Assembly (NCBI GenBank): GCA_900317935.1
Contig: ONIU01000076.1
Span: 1 to 32,935, forward strand
DNA: 32,935 nucleotides
Origin: an uncultured bacterium
GTDB taxonomy: Bacteria; Muiribacteriota; Ozemobacteria; Ozemobacterales; Ozemobacteraceae
Reading direction: 5' to 3'
Under the pieces are notes generated by a model. That model had not been told where the DNA came from, did no database searches, and saw only the letters and a program-made list of their open reading frames with translations. Position numbers and translations under genes: made by a program. Below are positions 4,302 to 12,528 of this stretch, piece after piece (the stretch's first letter is position 1; every line of letters starts with the position of its first letter).

Positions 4302-7300
4302 TTATTCTATCAGCAACCTCAAGAAGGCTTCTATATCTAACAAAATGTATTTAAGCTCATCGGAAAGGATGTTGAGGTTGATGATGTTATGTTCTTTGGG
4401 TTCGAAGTAGACTTGGCGGAGAATATTATCGCCTGTGTTGAAAAGCTGACCAATGTCGGGCATTGCACCGCTGAACTCAAACTTGATATGGTTCATAATT
4501 CTGGAAATCTTGCTGATACCTGCTTTGGCACCAAGAATTCTGACTCTGCTAATATCAAATAATCCTTTGGCTTCTTTTGGAACATCGCCGAAACGGTCTT
4601 CACATTCGTCTTTTATATCTTCAAGCAATTCAAGGTCATTACATCGAGCAAGTCTTGAATACATTTCAACTCTGGTTTCCTGGTCAGAAATATACTTTTC
4701 TGGGAAAAAGGCAGTCATTGGTATTTCTACAGTAGTTTCAAGCTTTTGAGCTGTTTCGCCGTTCTTCAACCTTGCGACAGCTTCTTCCATAAGTTCCATA
4801 TATAGAGAGAAACCGATACTAGCTATGTGACCGCTTTGGGTTTCACCTAAAATATTGCCTGCACCACGAATCTGCAAGTCTTTCATGGCTACTTTAAAAC
4901 CAGAGCCAAGAGCCGTATGTTCTTCTATAGTTTCTAATCTTTCAGCAGCTTCTTTCGTAAGCTGTTTTCCTTTTGAATAGAAGAAGTAAGCCCAAGCCTG
5001 TCTTGTAGAGCGTCCTACTCTGCCTCTGAGCTGATACATCTGAGAAAGACCGAAGCGTTCTGCTTCGTCTACTATCAAAGTATTAACGTTAGGAATATCT
5101 AGCCCAGACTCAATAATAGTCGTAGCTAAGAGTATGTCATATTCTTTCTGAACGAAAGCCAGCATAGCCTTTTCGACTTCGCCTTCTTCCATCTGACCGT
5201 GAGCAATGACAACTCTAGCTTCTGGAACCAATTCTTTTATGAAAGCCGCCTTTTTATCAATGCTTTCGACTCTGTTATAAACGTAATAAATCTGACCGCC
5301 ACGTTTAAGTTCTTCTATTAGTGCTCGTTTTATCCAAGCTGGGTCGAAGGGTGAAACATAAGTCTGCACTGGTCGGCGATCTTGCGGAGGCGTGTCAATA
5401 ATGCTTATCTGCCTGATTCCAGACATAGCCATCTGCATAGTTCTAGGAATAGGCGTAGCAGTGAGGGTTAAAACGTCGATTTGTGTTTTAAGCTGTTTAA
5501 GTTTTTCTTTGTGCTTAACTCCAAAACGCTGTTCTTCATCGACAATTAACAGCCCCAAATCTTTAAACGCAATGTCAGAAGAAAGCAAACGATGAGTGCC
5601 AATTAAAACGTCAAGAGTGCCAAGCTTAGCCTTCTTGATTGTTTCTTTCTGAACTGCAGGTTTTCGCAAACGACAAACCAGATCGACAGAAACCGGGAAC
5701 CCTTCAAACCTCTTAGAGAAAGTCTGATAATGCTGGAAAGCCAGCAAAGTTGTAGGAGCAAGCACCGCTACCTGTTTCCCTGAACAAACGGCTTTAAAAG
5801 CGGCTCGCATAGCAACTTCTGTCTTACCATAACCCACATCACCGCAAACAAGTCTATCCATAGGTATATTGCTTTCCATATCCTTCATCTGGTCAGGAGT
5901 TTCAGTAAATGGGAATCTTTCTTCCATCTCTCTTTGAAACTCATCATCAGGCTGGAAGGCAAAACCCACATTGGCAACGCGCTTTGCATAGAGTTCCAAA
6001 AGCTCTTTTGCGATTGCTTCAACATTTTTGCTGATTTTAAATTTCTGAGCAACCCAAGCTTTTGAATTAAGGCTGTGAATCTTAGGAACAAAGCCTTCAT
6101 TGCCTATGTATTTTGTTACTTTATGCACCTGGTCTGTGGGGACATAAAGTTTGTCAGTGCCCGCATACTGCAAAAGCATATATTCACGAGTGTTTCCACC
6201 AGCAGTCATGGTTTGAATGCCACGAAATTCCGCGATACCGTGGTCAGCGTGAACAACAATATCGCCAGGCACCATCTGCTCAATCTGAATCAGATTTTGT
6301 CGCCCACTTCGCTTGTGCTTCTTAACTTCCCTGTCTTGCCCTATATAAATATCGCTTTCAGAGAAAATAGCCAGTTTACGCTTAAAATCTTTGAAACCGT
6401 GAGTAGCATAACCATTCAAAAAGAGCACAGAGCCATATTCAGCTCCAAAAGGCCTTGAAGCAGAATGAATCTTGATTTTTCGTTCCCCAAGCAAGCCTTT
6501 TAAATTATTTAAACGGTTTTCGCTGTCAATAACAATTACAACAGCCCATTTTGAACTTAAAAGCTGCCTTAATTCGTTTATTAAAGACTCTCTTGAAGAG
6601 TCAGTAGGCGGCGGCAAGAATTCAATATCTTTAAAAATACCGTCTTCACGTTCTCCAAAACGGCTGTAACTAACAGGTTTATGCTCTTCTAGCAGCTCAA
6701 TTATACGATTAACTTCGTGGTAATAGTGACGAGGCGGCCTTAATGGCGTTAAATCGCCAAGCTGATTATATTGTGTTTCAAGCTTATTTCTAAATTCCTC
6801 CAATGCCAAATAAGTTTGATCTTTTTCATCGATAATGATTCGACAGTTTTCCCAATAATCCCACAAAAAGCCGTAACCCTTTTCTATAAATGGTTTCAGC
6901 TCTTTATAGTCAATACTGTCAGGATTTGTTAAAAAGTGTTCTAGCTTACGTGAAAGCAGATTACCACGTCTGCTATCTAGCTTCAAAACTTCGCTTTCAA
7001 TGCGTTCAGCAAGTTTATTCAGTTCTTCTTGCGTAGCCACATACTCATTTACAGGAATAACCGTTATAGAATTGCATTTTTCAAAAGTTCGCTGTGTCTC
7101 AATTGAAAATTTTTTTATTGAGTCTAAATCGTCTCCGAAAAAATCTAGTCTGTAAGGGAACTGGCTATCGGGTGGGAACAAATCCAACAAACTCCCTCTG
7201 ACTGCGAAAGTTGCTGGTTCTTCAACAACATTTGTTCGTTTGTAGCCCAACATTATAAGCTTTTCGATTAATTCGTCTCTGTCGCTTTCATCCCCTGATT

Positions 7301-7772
7301 TTATGGTAAAGCAGGCTTTGAGCCACTTTTGAGGGTCGAAAAATCTTTCTAATAAAACGCAGGAAGGTACAATAACAAGCCCACCAAAACGGCTGTCGGC
7401 AGACAAAGCTGTCAGTCTGTCAGCAATAAGTTCATCATCGGCAGCAGTCTGATCATAAACGCTTTCACGCTCAGGAAGCATGCATAATAATCTTTGCGAA
7501 TCTTTTTCCAGCCAGACTGAAACCAGCTTATATATTTCTTTTGCTCTAGAAACAGAACCAGTCACAAAAAGAGTAACACCTTTCTGCTTCGCTAAGCTTG
7601 CCAATGTAATAGCACCTAGCGAACCAGTGTAACCTGAAAAGTCTTCTTTTGTTTCAGGAGCAATAGCAGATATAAGCTCTGCAAATGCCTCACCGCGTTT
7701 TGTTATGTTCATATTTTCTACAGCATTTCCGTCATTGCGAGAAGTTGTCAAAAAACTAAGTTTTGGGTCCAC
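4302..7772 (-). CDS. mfd: transcription-repair coupling factor Mfd
   Basis: Mfd removes RNA polymerase stalled at DNA damage and recruits UvrA. The 1156-residue length is normal. In order: UvrB-like domains 1-2 (SLLDLFPP, YRLDFFGDDLDSI), an RNA-polymerase-interaction domain (GDIVVHADHGIAEF...LYVPTDQVHKV), then SF2 translocase motifs: Walker A GDVGYGKTEVA (about residue 645), DEEQ box IVDEEQRFG (about 745), TATPIPRT, and GRVGRS, and a C-terminal TRCF domain ending in the D7 helix that carries the repeat sequence. The end aligns in length with what I recall of E. coli Mfd, so the repeat is the native terminus, not an addition. The ORF starts with GTG; an ATG at 7712 (residue 21) is an equally plausible start, neither having a clear ribosome site. 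Confidence 0.97.
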   Translation of the reverse strand: MDPKLSFLTTSRNDGNAVENMNITKRGEAFAELISAIAPETKEDFSGYTGSLGAITLASLAKQKGVTLFVTGSVSRAKEIYKLVSVWLEKDSQRLLCMLPERESVYDQTAADDELIADRLTALSADSRFGGLVIVPSCVLLERFFDPQKWLKACFTIKSGDESDRDELIEKLIMLGYKRTNVVEEPATFAVRGSLLDLFPPDSQFPYRLDFFGDDLDSIKKFSIETQRTFEKCNSITVIPVNEYVATQEELNKLAERIESEVLKLDSRRGNLLSRKLEHFLTNPDSIDYKELKPFIEKGYGFLWDYWENCRIIIDEKDQTYLALEEFRNKLETQYNQLGDLTPLRPPRHYYHEVNRIIELLEEHKPVSYSRFGEREDGIFKDIEFLPPPTDSSRESLINELRQLLSSKWAVVIVIDSENRLNNLKGLLGERKIKIHSASRPFGAEYGSVLFLNGYATHGFKDFKRKLAIFSESDIYIGQDREVKKHKRSGRQNLIQIEQMVPGDIVVHADHGIAEFRGIQTMTAGGNTREYMLLQYAGTDKLYVPTDQVHKVTKYIGNEGFVPKIHSLNSKAWVAQKFKISKNVEAIAKELLELYAKRVANVGFAFQPDDEFQREMEERFPFTETPDQMKDMESNIPMDRLVCGDVGYGKTEVAMRAAFKAVCSGKQVAVLAPTTLLAFQHYQTFSKRFEGFPVSVDLVCRLRKPAVQKETIKKAKLGTLDVLIGTHRLLSSDIAFKDLGLLIVDEEQRFGVKHKEKLKQLKTQIDVLTLTATPIPRTMQMAMSGIRQISIIDTPPQDRRPVQTYVSPFDPAWIKRALIEELKRGGQIYYVYNRVESIDKKAAFIKELVPEARVVIAHGQMEEGEVEKAMLAFVQKEYDILLATTIIESGLDIPNVNTLIVDEAERFGLSQMYQLRGRVGRSTRQAWAYFFYSKGKQLTKEAAERLETIEEHTALGSGFKVAMKDLQIRGAGNILGETQSGHIASIGFSLYMELMEEAVARLKNGETAQKLETTVEIPMTAFFPEKYISDQETRVEMYSRLARCNDLELLEDIKDECEDRFGDVPKEAKGLFDISRVRILGAKAGISKISRIMNHIKFEFSGAMPDIGQLFNTGDNILRQVYFEPKEHNIINLNILSDELKYILLDIEAFLRLLIE
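4305..4390 (-). repeat. mfd-3'-end repeat, copy 5 (in place, inside mfd)
   Basis: The last ~27 codons of mfd form the reference copy of the repeat found four more times to the left. Within it, ATCAGCAACCTCAA (4309-4322) is the near-perfect reverse complement of TTGAGGTTGATGAT (4372-4385), 13 of 14 pairs, separated by 49 bp. Confidence 0.92.
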
Positions 7773-7800
7773 AATTAGATTATTCTAAATATTAAAAAAA

Positions 7801-7832
7801 TCCCCCTTAATCCCCCTTTAATAAAGGGGGTA
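7801..7832. repeat. C-rich/G-rich hairpin upstream of mfd
   Basis: CCCCCTTT-AAT-AAAGGGGG (7812-7830) preceded by a second CCCCCTTAAT block. It lies in the 254-bp divergent gap between mfd and the SRAP gene. There is no T-tract after the stem on either strand that would make it a clear terminator; it resembles a dispersed repeat. Confidence 0.55.
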
Positions 7833-8026
7833 AAGACAGATGTTTTTCAATAGTAAGTCTCTAACCTAGACTATCATTATAAGCTATCGTAAGATTAATT
7901 AGCAATCCCTTTTTTAGAGATAAAACCTATAACACCACATACTAATCATAACCTAGAAAAATATAGAATTAGTAGCAAAATAGATTTATAATAAACTATA
8001 TTTGGTTTTATTTATGGGAAACAATT

Positions 8027-8623
8027 ATGTGCGGTTGCTTTTTCTGGAAAAAGAAAAAATGCAAAGAAGTTGAAGAAGAGTTAAGACTCAGCGATTCTAA
8101 CATGGAAGATTCGCAGGAAGGAGATATTACTCCTGGTTCTTCTCCTATTATAGTTAAGAAAAGCAACACTTTATCAATTGACGAACCCAAAAGTATTGAA
8201 ATAGAAAAAATGTTTTGGGGAATACCTTCAAAAGATAAAAAACTTATTATTAACGCGAGAGCAGAAAGCGTGCTGGAAAAGCCTCTTTTTCATGATGCAG
8301 TAAGAAACAGCAGATGCGTTATTCCTGCAATTTCTTTCTATGAATGGGATAAAGAAAAAATTAAAGTTACTTTTTCAAAAAAAGACAGTTCCATTTTTTA
8401 TTTAGCAGGTTTTTATTTAATTAAAGGCAATAAACCATCTTTTGTTATACTCACTACAACGGCAAATAACTCTGTCAGCAGAGTACACCCTAGAATGCCT
8501 TTGTTTCTTGAAGCAAACCAGGTTAGAGATTGGATACTCGGAAATACTCCGGAAAATTATCTAAAACTCCAAATGCCGGAACTGACTAGTTCCCAGAATT
8601 GCAAACAACTTACTCTTTGGTAG
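8027..8623 (+). CDS. SRAP-domain protein (YedK/HMCES family)
   Basis: SRAP proteins form a covalent link to abasic sites in single-stranded DNA through the cysteine exposed after Met removal. The key residues are present: Cys2 in MCGCFFW, asparagine 76 in INARAE, glutamate 106 in FYEW, and histidine 154 in HPRMPL. At 198 residues it is somewhat shorter than E. coli YedK, mostly in the region after Cys2 (residues 8-55), which is lysine- and glutamate-rich with a relic of the NVAP-type block (GDITPG). A second cysteine, Cys4, sits next to the catalytic one. It faces larE with only 3 bp between the stop codons. Its position beside mfd may reflect a DNA-damage theme, but the two are divergent. 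Confidence 0.9.
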   Translation: MCGCFFWKKKKCKEVEEELRLSDSNMEDSQEGDITPGSSPIIVKKSNTLSIDEPKSIEIEKMFWGIPSKDKKLIINARAESVLEKPLFHDAVRNSRCVIPAISFYEWDKEKIKVTFSKKDSSIFYLAGFYLIKGNKPSFVILTTTANNSVSRVHPRMPLFLEANQVRDWILGNTPENYLKLQMPELTSSQNCKQLTLW

Positions 8624-8626
8624 AGT

Positions 8627-9451
8627 TCAAGAATTTTTCTTGCAGGAAAGAGTTTCATTCATACTACCAGTTCGATAACCTTTTAAATCAAGAGCGACAT
8701 AACCAAAACCTAATTTTTTATATTCACTATATATTTTTTCTCTTATTTCAGGAACTAAGAGTTTATTAAATTCATCCGGGTTAACTTCTATTCTGGCAAT
8801 ATTTCCATGAATACGACATCTCACCTGCTTAAATCCAAAATCTAATAACAACTGTTCTGCTTTATCAACCATATTTAGCTTTTCTTCTGTAATTTCTTCA
8901 CCATAAACGAATCGTGAAGCCAGACAGGCAAATGATGGTTTATTCCAGGTAGGTAATCCCATTTCCTTAGAAAGAATTCTTATATCATCTTTGCTTAATT
9001 CTGCATACCTCAAAGGACTTTTAATATTAAGCTCTTTTATAGCCTGCATTCCAGGTCTGTAATCACCATTGTCATCTGTATTTGAACCTTCGACGACCTC
9101 TTTTATATTTTCTTTTCGAGCTAGCTCTTTGATTTCGTTAAAAAGCTGAGATTTACAAAGATAACACCTATTTGGCGGATTTTGTCTGAAACCCTCAATT
9201 TTCAGTTCTTCAGACTTAATAATAAAATGCTTTATGCCTTCCTTTTCGCAAAAATCTATTGCTTCATTTTTTTCTCTTTTAGGGAAAGAAGCAGACTCAG
9301 CAGTAACAGCAACCGCATTGTTTCCTAAGACATCGTGAGCTATTTTCAAAAGAAAAGTCGAATCTACTCCACTAGAGAAAGCTACAACTACTGATTCGAG
9401 ATTTTTAAGGTATTCTTTTAGTTTTTCAAGTTTTTGATGTCTTAAATCCAT
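8627..9451 (-). CDS. larE: LarE-type ATP-dependent sacrificial sulfur transferase
   Basis: LarE adenylates a pyridinium dinucleotide and donates sulfur from its own cysteine to build the nickel-pincer cofactor of lactate racemase. The 274-residue protein has the PP-loop SSGVDS (26-31), RCYLCK (Cys96, Cys99), and FACLASR with Cys176, the same number as the sacrificial cysteine known from Lactobacillus. Cys212 (VRCRIHG) is also present and may fit the [4Fe-4S]-carrying variants. The start is supported by AGGAG 7 bp upstream of the ATG. No larA, larB or larC is nearby. A broader PP-loop sulfur-transfer role is possible. Confidence 0.85.
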   Translation of the reverse strand: MDLRHQKLEKLKEYLKNLESVVVAFSSGVDSTFLLKIAHDVLGNNAVAVTAESASFPKREKNEAIDFCEKEGIKHFIIKSEELKIEGFRQNPPNRCYLCKSQLFNEIKELARKENIKEVVEGSNTDDNGDYRPGMQAIKELNIKSPLRYAELSKDDIRILSKEMGLPTWNKPSFACLASRFVYGEEITEEKLNMVDKAEQLLLDFGFKQVRCRIHGNIARIEVNPDEFNKLLVPEIREKIYSEYKKLGFGYVALDLKGYRTGSMNETLSCKKNS

Positions 9452-9775
9452 ATAAACTCCTATCGTTTTAGTAGGTTATACAATAATGAGATATTCGCAA
9501 TTCTTTTACAAGTAAAATTTTATTAAGTTGTAAACTAAGCCAAAATTCTTTGAATTTAACAAATTCTAAGTAATTCAAGCTCTAAGATTAAGTAAATAAA
9601 GCCTAAATCAAAATTAATTGCAAGCTTTTTAAGCCTTGTGTATAATATGATTTAATTGTTTCTGATTATAAAAGTTTCTACGCTCTTACTAATCTGAAAC
9701 AAAAATAATCTATAAAGAGTTACATAGAACTTTTTATTGCGGGGCAATATCAAAAGTTTAAGGGTAGGAAAAGCT
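9452..9775. other. intergenic region with promoter and ~120-nt leader
   Basis: The stretch separates divergent larE from the membrane GGDEF gene. It contains the promoter at 9618-9646 and a leader with a short hairpin ATTGC-GGG-GCAAT (9736-9748). No gene or recognised riboswitch is visible. Confidence 0.6.
9618..9646 (+). promoter_or_regulatory. promoter of the GGDEF-xdh operon
   Basis: TTGCAA (9618-9623), 17 bp, TATAAT (9641-9646), with TG two bases before the -10 region. It would drive the three overlapping genes that follow. Confidence 0.72.
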
Positions 9776-11008
9776 TTGAAAGACAAAAAAGTTATAAAAG
9801 ACAAAAAGGGCAATTGGTACCTTTTTGTCAATCTTGTTTTAATTGTGGCGCTTTTAATTGGGATATGGACAAAATCTTCTGCTTGGGAAGCTAAGTTTGA
9901 AATAGGAAACCTCTTATTATTCATAATAATAGTTAATACTATTTTACTATTTAAAGATTTTATCTTAGTTAGCTATCCATCCAAGAAAGAAAGATCCTCT
10001 GGAAGAAAAGCAAAGAGCTTAATGCCTCTGAGAGCTTATATAAACTCAACTTCCACTATTGATGATAACTTATTAAAAACATCAATTCAAAAGCTAAAAG
10101 AAATAAGCGAATGTGAATACTTAGAAATAGCTGTTTTAGATAAAGCTCAATCCAATACATTGGTTTCTGTTGGTGAACAACCTCAACTACTTGCAGGAAC
10201 CCGCTTCATCATCAATGATGGCATTTTATCAATAAAGCATTCAGGCCAACTAGGGGCGGAAGAAGTCTGCAAAATAACAGAAGAACACAAACCAATAAAA
10301 TTCAAATCTAAGTTAACAAGACTCAGAGCTGCTTTGATTCCATTAAATCTGAGTAATGCAAGACTGGGAATCTGCTTATTTTATAATAGCAAACCACCTT
10401 TTTCTCCGAGAATATCTTTGACTAATACTGGTTTTTTCCTGGAAACATTGATTTCTATGGTTGAAAACAGTCACAATCAAGTCGGCGGTTATAAAGATAA
10501 AACAACAGGTCTTATTCTTTATAAAAACTATGAAGAACTTGTTGACAATGAATTGGAACGCTCTGAAAGATATGAACAGGAAATGAGTCTTCTTACAATT
10601 AAGATTACTGATTTCGATAAACTTCAAGACAGTGAAAAACCATTAATCAGCAAAAACATAGCTTCTGCTATGAAACAGTCTTTAAGACGTTTTGATTTAA
10701 TGTTTTATGGAAAAGAAGCAGGATCTTATTATGCTCTTCTTACCGAAAGCGGAGTTGAAGAAGCAGAAGGCATTGCTCGACGTTTACAAAAAGAATTCAA
10801 TAAACTTATTAAGAAATTGCAGCTTAGTGATGACAAGAAGCTAATCTTGGTTATAGGTTCAGCAACTTATCAGACAGATGCAACTCACAGCATGGGCCTT
10901 ATCGAAAAGAGCGCAGATGCTTGTGCTATGGCAATTGAAAACAATATTGATTTTAAAGCTTTTTCAGGTAATCAAAAACAAAATAAAAAATCGGAGTCTA
11001 AAAAATGA
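9776..11008 (+). CDS. membrane protein with GAF-like and degenerate GGDEF domains
   Basis: The 410-residue protein has two membrane helices (about 14-31 and 44-66), a middle part that looks GAF-like (LKEISECEYLEIAVLDKAQ... LGICLFYNSKPPFS), and a C-terminal domain with the layout of a diguanylate cyclase (DKTTGLILYKNYEELVDNELERSERYEQEMSLLTIKI, then LRRFDLMFYG). The signature GGDEF is replaced by GKEAG, so cyclase activity is not expected; it may bind a nucleotide or act as a scaffold. I prefer the TTG at 9776, with AGGA 6 bp upstream, over the TTG at 9737, which has none. The stop overlaps the next gene by 4 bp (ATGA), linking it to the xanthine-dehydrogenase-like subunits. Confidence 0.8.
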   Translation: MKDKKVIKDKKGNWYLFVNLVLIVALLIGIWTKSSAWEAKFEIGNLLLFIIIVNTILLFKDFILVSYPSKKERSSGRKAKSLMPLRAYINSTSTIDDNLLKTSIQKLKEISECEYLEIAVLDKAQSNTLVSVGEQPQLLAGTRFIINDGILSIKHSGQLGAEEVCKITEEHKPIKFKSKLTRLRAALIPLNLSNARLGICLFYNSKPPFSPRISLTNTGFFLETLISMVENSHNQVGGYKDKTTGLILYKNYEELVDNELERSERYEQEMSLLTIKITDFDKLQDSEKPLISKNIASAMKQSLRRFDLMFYGKEAGSYYALLTESGVEEAEGIARRLQKEFNKLIKKLQLSDDKKLILVIGSATYQTDATHSMGLIEKSADACAMAIENNIDFKAFSGNQKQNKKSESKK

Positions 11009-11493
11009 ACACAGACGAAAAAAGGATTGAAGTTCAATTTAATCTGAATGGCCAAGATGTCAAAACAGAAGTTTTGCCAGGTATGACTGTTCTAGAAATG
11101 ATTCGCAGAAACTTCAAACTTACTGCAACCAAAGAAGGCTGCGGCAAAGGTGAATGTGGAGCATGTTCTGTTATATTCAATGGTCTCCCAATAAACAGCT
11201 GCTTAAAATTAGCTGCAACCTTAACTCCCAAAGACAGTATAGTAACTGTTGAAGGGTTGGCAAATGATGAACTGATGCAGAGAATACAAAAAGCATATGT
11301 TGACGAAGGAGCTGTTCAATGCGGTTTTTGTATTCCTGGAATGACAATTAGCACTTATTCATTACTTAAAAAGAATCCTAAACCAACTATGGATGAAATA
11401 AAGTTTGCTCTTGCGGGCAATATTTGCAGATGCACAGGTTATAGGAAGATTGAAGCTGCAGTTGCAAAAGCAGCAGAAAGAGGTGAAAAATAA
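11005..11493 (+). CDS. 2Fe-2S subunit of a xanthine dehydrogenase family enzyme
   Basis: This 162-residue protein is the small iron-sulfur subunit of molybdenum hydroxylases (CoxS/XdhC/NdhS type). Both [2Fe-2S] sites are complete: Cys46, Cys51, Cys54 and Cys66 in the plant-ferredoxin-like N-terminal domain, and Cys106, Cys109, Cys141 and Cys143 in the helical domain (QCGFC, CRCTGY). Such a subunit passes electrons from the molybdenum subunit to FAD. It overlaps the upstream gene by 4 bp and is followed after 1 bp by the FAD subunit. The substrate is set by the large subunit, which is not in this window. Confidence 0.93.
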   Translation: MNTDEKRIEVQFNLNGQDVKTEVLPGMTVLEMIRRNFKLTATKEGCGKGECGACSVIFNGLPINSCLKLAATLTPKDSIVTVEGLANDELMQRIQKAYVDEGAVQCGFCIPGMTISTYSLLKKNPKPTMDEIKFALAGNICRCTGYRKIEAAVAKAAERGEK

Positions 11494-11494
11494 A

Positions 11495-12328
11495 ATGAGT
11501 TTTGAATTTTATAAACCATCAAATGTAAAAGAAGCCTCTGAATTACTAAAAAATCCTGGTTATGTAGCTGTTGTCGGCGGAACAGATACCATAGTTAAAG
11601 TAAAAGGCGGTTTTTATAAATCCCTTAAAGCTTTGGTAGATTTAAACGGCTTATTCAGCAAAGAAATAAAAGTTGAAGGCGATAAGTGTATAATAGGCAG
11701 TGCCTGCGTAATGAACTGCATAGCACACAACCAAACCATAGCTGAAAATTTCCCTGTTCTTTCTCAAGCTGCTATTTCTGTAGCTGCTGAACAAATCAGA
11801 AATGTTGCCACTATCGGCGGAAACGTAGGAAATTCTTCACCTGTAGGCGATACAATTCCAGCTCTCTATGCTCTTGAAGCAGAAGTAAATATTGTTAGCG
11901 CAGAAGGGAAAAGAGTTGTTCCTATAAATGAATTCATTACCGGTGTTGGAAGAAATGTTTTAAAACCGGGCGAAATGATTGAATCATTTGCTATTCCAAT
12001 GAGAAAAACCAAAGGTTCTTTCCAGAAACTTGGAGAACGTAAAGCCCTCTCTATTTCAAAAATTAATCTTGGTTTAAGTTATTGGAATGATGGAAAACCT
12101 CATTATCGTATCGGAATGGGCGCAGTAGCCATAACCGTATTAAGAGTAACCAAAGCTGAAGAATTCCTTGAAGCTGCTACTCACCCACTTTCAGAAGAAA
12201 CAATTAAGCAAGCAGCTGAATTTGCTGTTGAAACAGCAAAACCAATTACAGATATACGTTCAACAAAAGAATATCGGAAACAAATGGCTGGTGTTCTTTT
12301 AAAGAGAGCCTTAGAAGCAATCCAGTAA
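11495..12328 (+). CDS. FAD-binding subunit of a xanthine dehydrogenase family enzyme
   Basis: The 277-residue protein is the middle subunit (CoxM/XdhB type). FAD-binding blocks are clear: VVGGTDTIVKVKGG near residue 25 and ATIGGNVGNSSPVGD near residue 107, with the C-terminal CO-dehydrogenase flavoprotein domain behind. The frame stays open further upstream, but the ATG at 11495 starts the conserved domain (MSFEFYKPSNVKEA), follows the previous stop by one base, and has GAGGTG at 11480-11485. A strong terminator follows, so the operon ends here with no molybdopterin-binding large subunit. Confidence 0.93.
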   Translation: MSFEFYKPSNVKEASELLKNPGYVAVVGGTDTIVKVKGGFYKSLKALVDLNGLFSKEIKVEGDKCIIGSACVMNCIAHNQTIAENFPVLSQAAISVAAEQIRNVATIGGNVGNSSPVGDTIPALYALEAEVNIVSAEGKRVVPINEFITGVGRNVLKPGEMIESFAIPMRKTKGSFQKLGERKALSISKINLGLSYWNDGKPHYRIGMGAVAITVLRVTKAEEFLEAATHPLSEETIKQAAEFAVETAKPITDIRSTKEYRKQMAGVLLKRALEAIQ

Positions 12329-12353
12329 CCTATATTTCTCAATACACAAAAAT

Positions 12354-12389
12354 AATCCCCTTGAAGCCTTAAAAAACTTCAAGGGGATT
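12354..12389 (+). terminator. rho-independent terminator after the xdh-like genes
   Basis: A perfect 13-bp stem AATCCCCTTGAAG (12354-12366) / CTTCAAGGGGATT (12377-12389) with a 10-base loop, followed by TTCTTT. It closes the operon 25 bp after the FAD-subunit stop. Confidence 0.88.
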
Positions 12390-12506
12390 TCTTTACAAAA
12401 GAAAGCAAAGATATAAACAAAATTTAGTTAAAAAAGCTTAATTGCATGTCGATAGCACCAAACAGAAAAGGACTATCAGGCGGTCTTTCGATATTTGCGT
12501 CTTGCG

Positions 12507-12515
12507 TGATATAAT
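12507..12515 (+). promoter_or_regulatory. extended -10 promoter of the exported-protein operon
   Basis: TG-A-TATAAT (12507-12515) is a full extended -10 element without a clear -35. It ends only 13 bp before the ATG at 12529, so the transcript would have a leader of about 7 nt. Confidence 0.5.
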
Positions 12516-12528
12516 TAAGGGAAATAAA

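Noticed and set aside
882..4390. Classical integron attC sites
   Set aside because: The repeats have cassette-like spacing and an inverted repeat, but I could not find the GTTRRRY/RYYYAAC core boxes in proper places, and no IntI gene is present.
4305..4390. A palindromic repeat that inserted into mfd and extended the protein
   Set aside because: The Mfd length and position of the last helix fit the family without any added piece, so mfd is more likely the source than the target of the sequence.
7801..7832. Terminator for mfd or the SRAP gene
   Set aside because: It lies upstream of both genes, which diverge from here, so it has no transcript to end apart from unknown ones.
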